Source: Haliclystus octoradiatus (taxonomy: Eukaryota; Cnidaria; Staurozoa; Stauromedusae; Haliclystidae). From it: a DNA stretch of 64,000 bases. Shown in pieces: positions 34,978-46,600 of this stretch. A program made the translations under genes and the position numbers. The notes under the pieces were generated by a model. It saw only the letters and a list, made by a program, of their open reading frames with translations. It searched no databases and had not been told where the DNA came from. Every line of letters starts with the position of its first letter. The first letter of the stretch is position 1. The stretch lies in contig OU744447.1 in NCBI GenBank assembly GCA_916610825.1, positions 24,987,037-25,051,036 of the forward strand. Reading direction: 5' to 3'.

Positions 34978-37900
34978 TTACATGCCTAATGATTCTAAGT
35001 ACTCTGCAATAACACCAACAGCTTTGTTACCATTAGATTGTTGCTGTCCCTCTGCTATGTGAGCAATGACTACTGCTGACTTTGACTTTTGCATTGAAAC
35101 GGCACCATGATCCTTTTTCTTTCCCAGACAAAGTGTTTCATCCATTCTAAGAAATTGATATTTCGTACCTTCAAGAAGTATACCAGATGTTTGAAATGTA
35201 GAGGAATTGCTAGTCTTCATGGCATTACCAATAGTAGCAGATTCTTGAGCTGTGAGCTTGAATATAAGACATAAAATAAAATAATTTATATTATTAATCA
35301 TTTTTCAAACGAAATAAAAAAATACGAAAAACCAACTTCTTTAAGGAATTACAATGTTCTAATATAAATATTATTTGACAGCAGAAGTTAGTGGCAAAAG
35401 TTTTATAATTTTATTATCTTGCTCTTCAGCGTTTCAGATACCTTTTGTATCCATTTTAAGAGTAAAGTTTTATTCAAAATATTCTACAAATTAATACTAA
35501 AATTACTGTAATTTACATTCTTTTGAATTTAAAATAATACAGAGAACATTGAATCCGCCTGGGAATTGAGATTTGGCTTCAAGTCTCATATGAAAAGCAT
35601 TTTATATATAAGATAGGACAGTCCCCTTGAAAGCAACTGGCTACTTCATGAATACTTGCCAATTGCAGAAGATGCCAAACAGTGTGTTTTAATCCTCTCG
35701 TGTAGGTTATTTTTGGTGTAACCTACATAGCTTGCGTCACACAAGCCACATTTAAATTGATATACTACATTGCAAGATAATAAAATTAGAAAACTGTTGC
35801 CACTGACTTTTGCTGTCAAATGTCAAATAATAATAATGATAATAACAACATTTTATTTATTTATAGAGAGCTTTTTTCAAATTGCTCAAAAGCGCTTTAC
35901 AGGGTTAAAAACTTTTCTGATGCCTTCTCGTTTTTTCCTCACGTGCTTCGTGTGCGTCAAGTTTCTTATTACATGTTATAGATAGTTCGCAACTCAATAA
36001 TCATGGTTTGTATTATAGAGATGACACGGGTGCTATAAAACGCACGCCTAAATGATCAAGGCGTGCTATTGCACACCATCAGATGATTGTTGTCATGACA
36101 ACATGCGTCATGATTATCAGTTTGGTAAATAAAATTTACAGTTAAATTGCAAATAATATTTCATAATATGATTTCATAAATTTATCGAATGTATGTGGCT
36201 CTTTACACGAATTTTCTGAGTTTGAAATGTCGTGGTTTTGGAGTGTGTGTGTGATCGCATTCGATCGAAAATAATGGCAAAAACGTAAGCAGTGATTTCC
36301 ATAAAAATCCACTCGAAATAGTCTATGCCTGATGATGTTTATAAGTGTGTGCTAGAAAGTGCTAAAATTAAAGTTACAACTTTGAAGTATCATAGCATTT
36401 TTTGGAATGTGTTATACTACAGTAAAACCTGTTATAACGGTCACCTCTATACAGCGGCCACCTGTCTTTAGTGGTCACTCTTGCACTGTCTAAAATAGTA
36501 TTTTCTATTGCATTAAACCTGTATATAAAGGCCACCTGTCTATAGTGGTCAGTTTATCTGCCTCTCGTAGCTGGCCGTTATATACAGGTTTCACTGTATA
36601 AGAAAAGCAGCCAGCAGGATCCGGATGAACAGTTGAATATTTAAAGTGGGAATAAACCCCCAGACTATCTTTACATATGTAGTAGAACCCGACGTGAAAA
36701 AAACAATGGCGTAATTTTTTTTCGATCTGGAAATTATTTCTTGGTGAAAAATGCCTTCAAAGTGGTGTTTTGACCCAAATGTCGCTGAGGGAAAAAAAGG
36801 GATTGGATCTAGCTTTATGACGACAAAGTCACAAGTCGTGTGGTTTTTCTAATAGACTTTAGATCGGATTAATCACGCGATGTTACGTTTGAGATGGCGT
36901 AGCTCTGTAACGGCAATCTATTTTTCTCTACCACAAAACTGAGGTAAGGAAGGACATATAAACTTAAGAGCAGCAAAATCCCAGATGATTTTATGATAAT
37001 TTTGTTAATCAGATAACTTTGATAGAGAGGATAATAATTTATGCAATGAAGATATACCCCAAAACCGACAAATGATAAAGAATCTGCATTACTGTAGTTC
37101 TAGTATACGGCTGTAAACTTGAATAAGAACGTCCGATCCCTCTATCATGTAATGTACTGAAAAATTCTCAATGGTACTTTGTTAGACTATAGTATTGAGT
37201 ATAATATATCTATCTATACAGTCGTATAAACTATACGATTACATGGTTTAAGTTTTACAATACAAACATCAATTTAAAACTTAAACGTTGAAATGATAAT
37301 AGTGAAAAATGTCTATTTAATAATTTAGTAATACCGGTACTTGAATAAATCCGAAAAAGTACAATTAAAACTTTGCAGACCAACTATCTTGAGGAAAAGT
37401 CGTCTGTGCATGCCCATGCAAATCAAGTCAGTGTACATTCACATTTGGATCATGAAAAGGATATCCTGTAGAAATATTTACTCAAGAACAACTTGCAGAT
37501 CATAGAGTTAAAAATAGTTAAAACTTATATAACGTAAGATCAAGCTATTTTGAAGGGCACGTGTTTACTAATTAAGATTTGAGAAGTACTGCGGTCACAC
37601 AGAATACGTAACTAATATGTGTCACTAGACTAGTCACAAAGGAACACTCGCACCGCCTGACATTTGTGTTAATCCGCAATCTATATCAGATTCATCGCGC
37701 TTAATGACGCTACAAGAAATTATTTCGACTGAGCGTTTCAATAGATTTTATTCTGCTCCTGAAATCACAAATTGTATCATTTTTACGTAATTCACGAGTA
37801 TATATGTTTGTTCATGGCTCAGCCTTGTCAGAATTTTTTTGTGTGACTTCTCGGAGCTAGGTCACCTCAAAGATAACGTCGCGTGATCAGCCCATTCTTG

Positions 37901-40900
37901 AGGCCAGAAGACAAACCGCACGACTTGTGACTTTGTCGTCATAAAGCTAGATCCAATCCCTTTTTTTTCTAAGCGACATTTGGGTCAAAACACCACTTTG
38001 AAGGCACTTTTCACCAAGAAATAATTTCCAGATCAAAAAAAAATTACGCCATTGTTTTTTTCACGTCGGGTTCTACTACATATGTATGTAAAGACAGTCT
38101 GGGGGTTTATTCCCACTTTAATGAAAAAATACATCCTTTTTGCTTGTAGCAATTAAAACGTAAAATGTTGGCTGATGACCGTCAAACCCTCTTGACGGGC
38201 AAAGTGTCGCGCTATGGAAAAACGAATTAGTGACACGTATGGATTGAAAAAAAGTTCTATCCAAGTCCGCTGTGTAAAAAAGGTGATATTGGCACAAACT
38301 TCTAGTTGCCCACCAAATGCAAAACCAAATGGCATTCATAGATTATCAGATAGACTATTTTGTTCGTCCTTCAAAGACGCTGTTATCATCAGAAATTAAT
38401 TAGAAAATGCATTTTAGAGGAAAATTAAAAAAATCTCACATCACAGTGCCACAAAAGTTTAGAGTCTTCTGGGATTGTGGAAGGAATTTTATTCTTTTTA
38501 CATTAGCTTTTTCAGGCCGTAAAACAGCAAATTAAGGTTGACCTGGTATATAGGTCAAGATCTGTTTTGGGGCTTGATTTTCTAGCATGTTTGCTGCTTA
38601 AACCGTGTTCAAAACATAGTAACCTTTTCCCAAAAGCTTTTGAATTGATTTTATTTTGTTTGCCTATCATAATGTTTTTGTGTAATCATGATAGAAACAT
38701 TATGGCGTTTGATTCTTTTCCTTGTTTTGCCAGACCAACTGTCTTTTTTAAAATTTATTATATCAAAATCAATATCAAAACTAGTACTGCATTGATGGAT
38801 TATATAGCCTTAATATTTGAGGTCTAACTAAAGATCCAACTAGAGATACAAGTAACACTCTATTCCAAAAAAATACAACAGAATGCTGCTGCAAGACTAT
38901 TGACTGGTACTAAATGTAGAATCCGCATGACAGTGGTATTAAAAGATCTACACTGGCTACCGGTCTGCAAAAGGATTGACTTTAACACTTTAACAACAAC
39001 ATACCGGTAATAAGCATTAAATAACATTGGGTATTCTCATTTGGAAGAACTATTGGCTGCTTATTCTTATTGCTTATGCTTAATGACTGAAATTCTACGA
39101 GGGACAATCCTTTGCATTTCTTTTTAAATTTTGAAAATCCCTATTGGATACTTTAATAGAAATAGCGCTATAAAAATGAAATATATTATTATCATTATAA
39201 TACAGGTCTATGTCAACATCAGTACATAAAACAGGGTTTTCTTCTGTCTAAAATTTGATAATCATCCTAGTGAGTGGGCTGAAGTATGCATCCAATGTTT
39301 TACGAATACGTTACCTCTATTTGTGACAGACGTTTTGGCCTTTTTTGACAAAAATGCTATTTTAACTGCTAAATGTTCTTTTATATTCTGTTTTTCACGG
39401 TCAAATTGACTTGTTTGAAGCAGATAAGGTGTTGCCAAGGTGTGGACAGTGAGCCTTATTGTCATTCAACTATTAGAGAGTTTCAGATCCAAGTGACGAT
39501 GACGGTATTTTGATGTGCGGCGCTTCTGCGCATGTTTAGCGGGAATCACCTTCTGAGTCCGCTGTCGTCAGTTGCTGATATATGACGGTCTTTTCAAAAA
39601 ATACCTTCAGCAGTGACGATCAATTTTTCTTTTGTTTTGAGATCTACCAACACTTAAATATAACAAATATACAATTCACAAGTAGCAGTTAGTTGTTTTT
39701 ATCCAATCCTTGTCTGTGAAAAACGACTAAATCTACGTTTTGAAATGATTATATCTCGAAAAGTTGTTCTACGATTTGAAAAATAATCCAGATTCCCTGC
39801 AATCTAATGATTAAAAGTATATGAATTTCAATACAAATGTTATTGCAGAAATTTTCCACCTTATCATACAAACACATACAAATGAAAATAGCGTAAATTT
39901 AATAGATTTCTGGAATTAGTTCAAACTGTATTATTTGAAATTTCTCCTCTGCAGCGTCGTTTCAATTCATTATTAAGCAGTAAGCACTTTTCTGCAAAGG
40001 ACCTATGACCCCTGATTTTATTAGAAAATGTAGTCAGCATAACAAATTATTATTATTATTAAAATGATGATGCATGCGTGCTGTTGCAGAATCTCCAAGT
40101 GATTTTGTTAGCTGTGGTTGCTAAAAACCCTAATAAATAGCTGCACCAATACTAATTATTGCTTTGATTCCACTGTTTTATTGACCAGGGCCTCTGATAG
40201 CTAGGGTTGTATGCAAGAGCCCATTGTGCCTCTGCATTAAAACAGCCCTGCTCTTCTGTAATTTATGTTTGCCGTTTGTAAAAAATATCGATATATTACA
40301 TAGACATAGATATAACATTTTTACCTCTCCCATTTTAACTTGATTGAAGAGGATTCAAATCAAAACCGTTGCCAATTCTGTTTATTATTGCATATGCAAC
40401 AGCGCCGGATTAACATTTCAGGGCCCCTAAGCACTCTCTCTCCAAAGGGCCCTAAAATGGGCGTGGCAAACATAGAATTAGCCTCGCTTTCAAGTTATCA
40501 TCTCAGTTTGAATTTACATAGTCGCCATTTTATTTTTGTCCGAAGAAAAACGATTCAAGCAAAAATAAATGTTGTTATTGCAGTGGTAGAATGATGGTTT
40601 TGCAGTATTTGAAAAGGTTTTGAAAGATTACAAAAGACACAGTATTATTTTTTTTATCAAACCCAATTTTTTTTGCTGTTTAAATTAACTTTACACTATT
40701 CAAAACAAGATCGAATGATGAAATTTGTTGAATGTTTAGGCCTACTTTTGAAAAGTATTATTCGAATTGTTGCTATTCGATTAGCATTTAATATACTATT
40801 AAAATCAGTAGACAGTTAACCACAAAGGGCCCTAATTCTCATCATAATTGGTTATTGAATTCCTCCAATAATTTCAACTTTTAAAATAATAATATCTTAC

Positions 40901-42696
40901 AAATTGATTTTTTTAAGGGCCCTAAGCTGAAGCTTATTTAGCTTACGGGTTAATCCGGCGCTGATATGCAATCATGAAATTGATGTTTGGTTCAAGCAAT
41001 AAATTTGGTTATTGCCAGCAATGTTTTTGCATGTTAACAGTTGCAAGAAATAAAAATGAAATTATTCATAAAATTTTATCGTGAAGCCGATTAATTTTTG
41101 AAACTTTATCTGTAAACACTGATCAGTGTAGATAATCGTCCAGGGTCCGACAAAAGTGGGGATCCTGGGATCCCGGAAGGCTAGACAAAATTCAGAAAAA
41201 TTGATGTTTTAATGATTTTCTGGTCAAACCTCAACAAGAAAATTCAGAAGAAAAAGTTTAAATACCCCTAGGATTCCAGAAGGCTGAACCTTTTGTCAGA
41301 CCCTGTAATCGGCAAATCAATTTATTGGTGCACCTCTAATCAAATGAGACAGTTTCATCCAGACCGATTGGCCACCCCATACCAAACATGATGTTTAACA
41401 AATGGCCTTAACTTGATGTACACCAAACCATCATTGCAGTAGGCATATTGTGATAAGACAAGGTGCTAAATATGTTGAATTGCTCTCAATTTTGAAACTT
41501 GTAAAATTGTTATCCGTACAAGCAGATTGGGCATCGAAAATTTATCTAAATTGTTTCAATAGGATATTTAAATGTTGGACTTGTTGACAAATTATAAGCC
41601 ATGTCGAGTTTTTTGTTTGAAATGGGCGGACTATGTACCATCCATGAATGTTTATAGAGTTCCATCTAACGATTTTGCTAATGCGCTTGAGATGACAGAG
41701 GAACCAACAAATTAGTTTGTTTACTGATTGTGTGTTTTCGTCCGGCCGTGAAATACATACAAGTTACACACATAACATATCGACAACAACTGTTGGAATT
41801 CCGCATGGTGATATCATTACTTCCGTTCGGCAAGCATAGAATATTCAATTGCACAAAAAGAATAAAAATAAAATCGAGAAAAATCGTGATTGCAACGAAA
41901 CTAGCCAAAGAGATATTAGAAATTGAGTACTAATACTGCTATTGTAGCTACATTTCTACATTGTCGCAAGAAATAATAAATTAAGAGAGTTATAAAAATT
42001 GTAACCTTTAAATGAAAGAAAACATTAACAAAACAGATAATAGATGTTGGTTGCAGACAATTTTATTAGCATTCATAATCATAGCACTGACTACTGTGTT
42101 TGCAACATTATAACTAGTTGCACTCCACACTCTTGCAAGTCATAGTTGCACTAGTGCTAACCGATATAGCCTACTGTCATTATCAAGTACGAGCGAGTTG
42201 CTTGAAAACATGAAGTCAGAAAAAAATTTCAGGGAGTACCCGGAAGCATGGCTTTAGTTATACGTTCATCGCTTCAAGTTAATAAATGAAGTTGACAGAA
42301 ACAGGGAACTATCTGCAGTAATTTTTGAACAACTTTGTCTGGGTAGCTATAAAACGAATGGGATGAGCAGCGAACTTTGATAAAAACATTGGTACGTGAA
42401 TTTTTCCGCCTTAGATTTGCTCATATCGTTAAGACAAACATATAACTGCATTATAATTAAGAAAGAAACAGAAATTTTCCTGAAGAGATGGAGAACTTCC
42501 ATGTTAACATAATTTATTTGAAATAGCACTTATCAATCCTCGATGTGAAAAATCTGATTAAATAAGTACTTACTTTTAGAGCAGAGCCATGACCGTCGGT
42601 CGTCCATTTTGATCCATCGAGACCAATAATGCAAGCTCTGTCGACAGCTCCTGTGGCTTGTCCCAAAAGGTTATCGATGTAGCTATCCCAAGACAT
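34978..42696 (-). CDS. PFN: Profilin
   Basis: Exons 42696-42574 (41 codons) and 35256-34978 join in phase to 133 residues, the usual profilin length. Profilin binds monomeric actin, promotes nucleotide exchange and delivers actin to formins and Ena/VASP through poly-proline binding. Exon 1 has MSWDSYIDNLL and ACIIGLDGSKWT, the conserved N-terminal helix and first strands including the W and Y used for poly-proline contact. Exon 2 has LTAQESATI, GILLEGTKYQFLRMDE, LGKKKDHGAVSMQKSKSAVV and the C-terminal helix AVGVIAEYLESLGM. The start is the ATG before SWDSY; open frame upstream of it is untranslated. The 7.3-kb intron is packed with mobile elements. The gene is divergent from ASAP, 934 bp between start codons. 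Confidence 0.96.
35646..35790 (-). pseudogene. Penelope-like retroelement fragment, GIY-YIG endonuclease end
   Basis: The - strand reads CNVVYQFKCGLCDASYVGYT followed by KNNLHERIKTH, a Penelope-type GIY-YIG nuclease N-terminal part with its characteristic C-x2-C insertion between the two tyrosine motifs, then a stop. The reverse transcriptase part was not found nearby. It is a small relic in the profilin intron, on the profilin strand. Confidence 0.72.
35815..35905 (-). repeat. LINE/SINE-type 3' tail with (ATT)n
   Basis: On the - strand, aaagcgcttttgagcaattt, aaaaaagctctctataaat and a run of attatt. The paired gcgcttt / agctcta motifs and ATT-rich end are typical of CR1/L2-type LINE and related SINE tails. 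A similar tail ends the LINE fragment at 39160-39205. Confidence 0.55.
36420..36596 (-). mobile_element. CAGTGAAACC MITE (family 2), intact copy, empty site known
   Basis: A 177-bp copy, CAGTAAAACCTG to caggtttcactg, between TA dinucleotides (36418-36419 and 36597-36598). The interrupted repeat exists without it at 10.8-11.2 kb, where the corresponding single TA is at 11040-11041. This confirms both borders and the duplication. Confidence 0.9.
36645..38117. mobile_element. TTAA-flanked DNA element with ~200-bp inverted ends
   Basis: A 1473-bp element between TTAA (36641-36644 and 38118-38121). Both ends start AGTGGGAATAAACCCCCAGA and stay inverted-repeated for about 200 bases (to gacgacaaagtcacaagtcg). 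TTAA duplication is used by piggyBac and Kolobok elements; the very long arms favour a Kolobok-type nonautonomous element, which is inference. The interior has no convincing ORF. The empty site at 10996-10999 proves the TTAA target. Confidence 0.87.
38860..39205 (+). mobile_element. LINE 3' fragment (CR1/L2-like reverse transcriptase end plus tail)
   Basis: The + strand reads IQQNAAARLLTGTKCRIRM and VVLKDLHWLPVCKRIDFNTL, the conserved C-terminal segment of CR1/L2-like RT proteins, then decays. It ends with agcgctataaaaatgaa and a tattattatcatt tail. The 5' part is absent. It lies in the profilin intron, opposite to the profilin strand. Confidence 0.75.
40400..40963. mobile_element. hAT-like nonautonomous element (cagcgccggattaa ends)
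   Basis: The ends CAGCGCCGGATTAAC and GTTAATCCGGCGCTG are exact inverse complements, flanked by a perfect 8-bp duplication ATATGCAA (40392-40399 and 40964-40971). The sub-terminal gggccct motifs recur inside (40425, 40446, 40827, 40917). It is 564 bp long with no transposase, in the profilin intron. Confidence 0.9.
41141..41305 (+). mobile_element. Short hAT-like MITE (family 3), copy 3
   Basis: A 165-bp element, cagggtccgacaaaag to ccttttgtcagaccctg, flanked by TAATCGTC and TAATCGGC (8-bp duplication, one change). It is the best preserved family-3 copy, in the profilin intron. Confidence 0.88.
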
Positions 42697-42841
42697 GGTG
42701 GTTGATATTCGAGAAAGATATTTGGATTTTCCAAGCACTACAAAGCGAGAGATCTCACTGAAATAGTCTAGATAGCTTCGATGGGCAAGGCGATCTAGAA
42801 AGAGGCGATGCCGTGGCAGCAATTTTTGCAGTTTTTTTGTC

Positions 42842-42867
42842 GGTCACGTGATTTCCTACACGTGACC
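42842..42867. promoter_or_regulatory. Palindromic pair of E-boxes between profilin and ASAP
   Basis: ggtcacgtg and cacgtgacc face each other, eight bases apart, about 150 bases upstream of the profilin ATG. CACGTG with T/A flanks (gTCACGTGa) is the site of bHLH-zip factors such as USF, MITF/TFE and Myc/Max. Two perfect sites in a divergent intergenic region suggest a real element; which gene it controls is not known. Confidence 0.55.
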
Positions 42868-42989
42868 AACTTACAGGTACCTTCAATTGGGCAGATAAGT
42901 TAATAATTAAACATAGCCTCCATATTCAAAGTTAGCCTCACTCCATCGCGTCCCTCATTTCCGCGCGGTGCACCAGTTATAATAATACT

Positions 42990-43036
42990 AATAATTTCAT
43001 AATAATAATAATAATTATTATTATTATTATTATTAC
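42990..43036. repeat. ATT/AAT microsatellite
   Basis: A run of aataat then attatt triplets, forming a small inverted pair in the profilin-ASAP intergenic region. A related gcgtccctcatttccgcgcg end-like sequence lies just upstream (42948). Confidence 0.8.
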
Positions 43037-43385
43037 AGCTCTGCCAATGTCTAATTGGTATTGAGCACTATCACATCTGACGATAGATAAATCTATCTTC
43101 ATTATTTTATTATTATGTATCCTTATTAATATTATATTATCCAAGGTAGATATTATCTATCAAATGAATCACAAAGTTGAGGCTAAATAAATTTGTCTTA
43201 TCAATTATCAATATCCAATGATTTTCACTTGATTTATGATTGATTTCATTTAAATTTCAACTTTCAAACATCTACAATTTTACCAAACATAATTGCAACT
43301 TCAACTTGTAACAAGAATTCACATCTAGTTGTTATAATTGCCTCTTCTTGGATGTCGGATAGTATGATGTCATCAAATAAGTTAG

Positions 43386-43420
43386 CCAATCAGATAACTG
43401 CATTTTTTCATTAAACCAAT
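43386..43420 (+). promoter_or_regulatory. Two CCAAT boxes upstream of ASAP
   Basis: agccaatcag (43384) and aaccaatcac (43414) stand 30 bases apart, about 215-245 bases before the ASAP start codon; atgatgtcatca (a CRE-like site) lies at 43362-43373. Their spacing fits an NF-Y type promoter. There is no TATA box of note. Confidence 0.45.
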
Positions 43421-43630
43421 CACAGGATATCCAGAGCGACGTCAACATGTTGTTTAACCAGAAAAACATTGAGAGAAACACATTGAGGTATTATTTGAGA
43501 TTTTCATAGTTTGTTGGAATAAGGCCTTCAAAGATATACATTAACAATGCAATAACAAACAATGATTTTCTAAAGCTTCTGTAGTTTTCTATGTTTTTGA
43601 TATTTTTCTGAGCAAATTTAAAATAAAAAC

Positions 43631-46600
43631 ATGTCTGTAAATCAGTTCATCGAAGATACAAAAGCCGCCCTATTATCGTCTTCCGTCTCACCTCCCAAAA
43701 TGGCGAACTACAAAAATATGGTTGGTAATCTTGACGAAGTAAGTAACTCACGCTTTTGCTAAAAGTGAAAAGTCAGTACATACAACGTAGATACTGTTAC
43801 GATTTTACAAGTTTATTAATATGTTTGGGATTTTTTCAATCTGTGTGTCATTTTGATTCCTATTCTTTGCAATCAGCATTTTGTGTTGTTTCTTGGAATC
43901 AATTTGTAATAGACATATTTCATTATTCGTTAGCTTGATTAGAATTTGCTACATTACATATGCACCAACCCTTGATATGAATTTAGTATTTTCCAACGTC
44001 TTTTGAAGATGGTCTTTAGAGCTAGCAGACTTAGCTATGTAGCCCTGCACAATTTTGAAATGTAGCCTAGATTCTCCTTTCTATGTCTGAATTGACATAC
44101 TGTAGCATGCAAACTCCCCTACCCTGTATGATTACGTTATACATTCAGCATACAAGCTAAAAGAACTGATGGAAAAAAATTGTCCCACTAAATTAAATAA
44201 ATAAGAAGGGTTTGACTGTAATAATAGCAACGTTGTCAAGCTGTGATCGCCATAGTGGATTTCATGTATGTTACGCCGATCGTGGGTAGTTTTGCGAAAA
44301 TTTGGCGTACAGAATATTCAAAATAGGAGAATTTTCTATCCAGTGAAACCCCGTTAATATCACGACGGCGGTGTAAGCAAGAATCGTGATATTAAGCGGA
44401 TCGTGATATTAAGCGGATTGACCACAGGGAGTACAAATATTTCATGAAACAATAGAGGACAAAATAAACAATAGAAATGGAGAACGCAGAAATAATAATC
44501 CGAAGTTCTGAGGTGGATAACAAATAGACATTTTTGTAAACAAACAATTTAGAAAACATTCAAATAAAATCAAGAATAGAAATAACAATAAGTACTGTAC
44601 AGAATAAATGTAATATAAATTAGTAATTTAAAATGGTTTGTTTGCCCAGAGTCAGTCTCCTTTGACATTAGTTTACAGAATTCATGTGATGGATTCAACA
44701 CGCTTCATGTTTCATCACGTCTGTTCGATCAATTAATTGTCATAGCAACAGAGTCCGAAATAGAACTAATGGTGCGTAACTTGAGATTTTCTTTGTTATG
44801 GTAATTAGGGGAAGTCAGGCCATTCAAACATTTAAACTTGCAAAAGACGTCGCTTTGAAATATTTGTTGCGTGTTTGTTTCGTATTTTATATTTTGTCTA
44901 GTCAATCTATGGCTAAAAAGAGTGAAACCTAAATCAAATATTTCCGCCAATCAGGAAACAAACCATGTATCTATCATGTACTGAAAGAAAAGAAAAATCG
45001 CACACGAATACAGTACTTGTGTTCAATTTCTGAAGAACAACAAACCGTGTGATTATTACTTTCTGAAGTAGAATTCACAAGTCAACCTAGAAATTAATAG
45101 CACTTCTTTGTTTGAATAACTAGCAGTGTGTGATCAAATTCAAAGAAATCGTGACACAAAGCGGATTTTCAATCAAAAAGCCGCCTAGAAATCGTGATAT
45201 AAAGCGGAATCGTGATATTATCGAGAGTGATATTAAGCGGGTAAAATTAGTTGAATTTCATAGAGAGCGGTCACTGGTTTCGGAAAAATCGTGATAATAG
45301 GCGGGTTGTGATATTAACTGAGGTGATATTAACGGGGTTTCACTGTAGTTTTAGCTAATTGTTTGCGTATTTAAATGTTACTTGGCATGGTGCGAGATTG
45401 GAGGTGGAAAATTTCTGGAGTTCCAAGTACAAGGATTCCACTGTCCCTTACGGATCTGCAGGAACTTAGAACGTCGCGACTGTCAGTAGGGATGAAGATT
45501 TAGAACATTTACCTGTTCAAGTACAGCTTCATGTTGAGAAGCTCTACTGCGCATTGAACGAATCCTGTTTAGCATACACACAAAGACAACAGACCTTCCA
45601 ACTTGAGATTTGAAAAAATAATGAGATTTTTGAAATTCCGTTTTTTGGGGATAAAATATAGGGACCACCCCGAAGGGATGACCCAAATATAGGGGGTCTG
45701 GGGGCATGCAATTCATCATGGATTCAGAATGTCTTGAAACGAAAATTTACAACATCATTTTGATTAATGTTGACACTTAAAAACATGAAAGCAGTTCAGA
45801 AACAACAACTAGAATAATCCAACAAGGTATATATTAAGATGCTGAACATTAATTAGATTATCAAACAGTTTATGCTCAGAATGTAGGGACATTTTCTCAA
45901 GATTGGATTTTGCCGTGAGAAAGTGATAGAAACCGTGAGACCGTGAGAATCAATGTAATCGATGAATCAAAAGCGTGAGACTTGGAAGGTCTGAAGACAA
46001 AGCTGTCAAAAGTCTGTCTATGCCGGAAGTATTTGGGGGTCATTGCTAATCACACAATTTGACTCTCATCCTCTCTGGCTGTAAAACTTGCTAGGTGTGA
46101 AAATTGTCAATAATTGACCAAATGGTTTGACTTTCCCCAAGTCCCGCTTATGGTACTTTGATGTGGCTAAATTTGATGGTTGGTAAGCAGGATTTGTGTC
46201 CTTTACTAAGTGTTGGTCAGGATCTTGCTGGCTTGTTTGATCTGATTGATTTCATACATTTTCACGTTTTCAAAACCTGAAATTTAGCCGGGGGCTCACA
46301 TGCCTGGAAACTATCCATAAATACATCTACCTTTCAATATTTCACACAAATTTTTTAATAATCGATTGATTTTTCATCAAACTGACCAAAGCACTGACAA
46401 CATGGAATATCTATGGCTCTCGTCACCACCACAATGATCACTCAAAACTGAGAGTTTACATCATTTGATCAACAACTTGCCATAACCAGTTTGTTGAGGC
46501 AGAAGAAAACAATGTTTTTCAGTTTTCACAATTTCAACAGTTCTAAGCATTCAACTGATGATCATGTAGCCAAATTTTTGATGGCACAGCTTAAATTGGA

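Larger units (their letters stand above)
36330..38265 (+). repeat. Dispersed repeat, copy carrying two nested insertions
   Basis: The repeat pieces are 36330-36419, 36597-36644 and 38122-38265. Between them lie a TA-targeting MITE (36420-36596) and a TTAA-targeting element (36645-38117). Colinearity with 10805-11165 (opposite orientation) identifies each boundary. It lies in the profilin intron. Confidence 0.8.

Noticed and set aside
38118-38339. 73-codon open frame on the - strand
   Set aside because: It begins in the dispersed repeat at the edge of the TTAA element and shows no domain.
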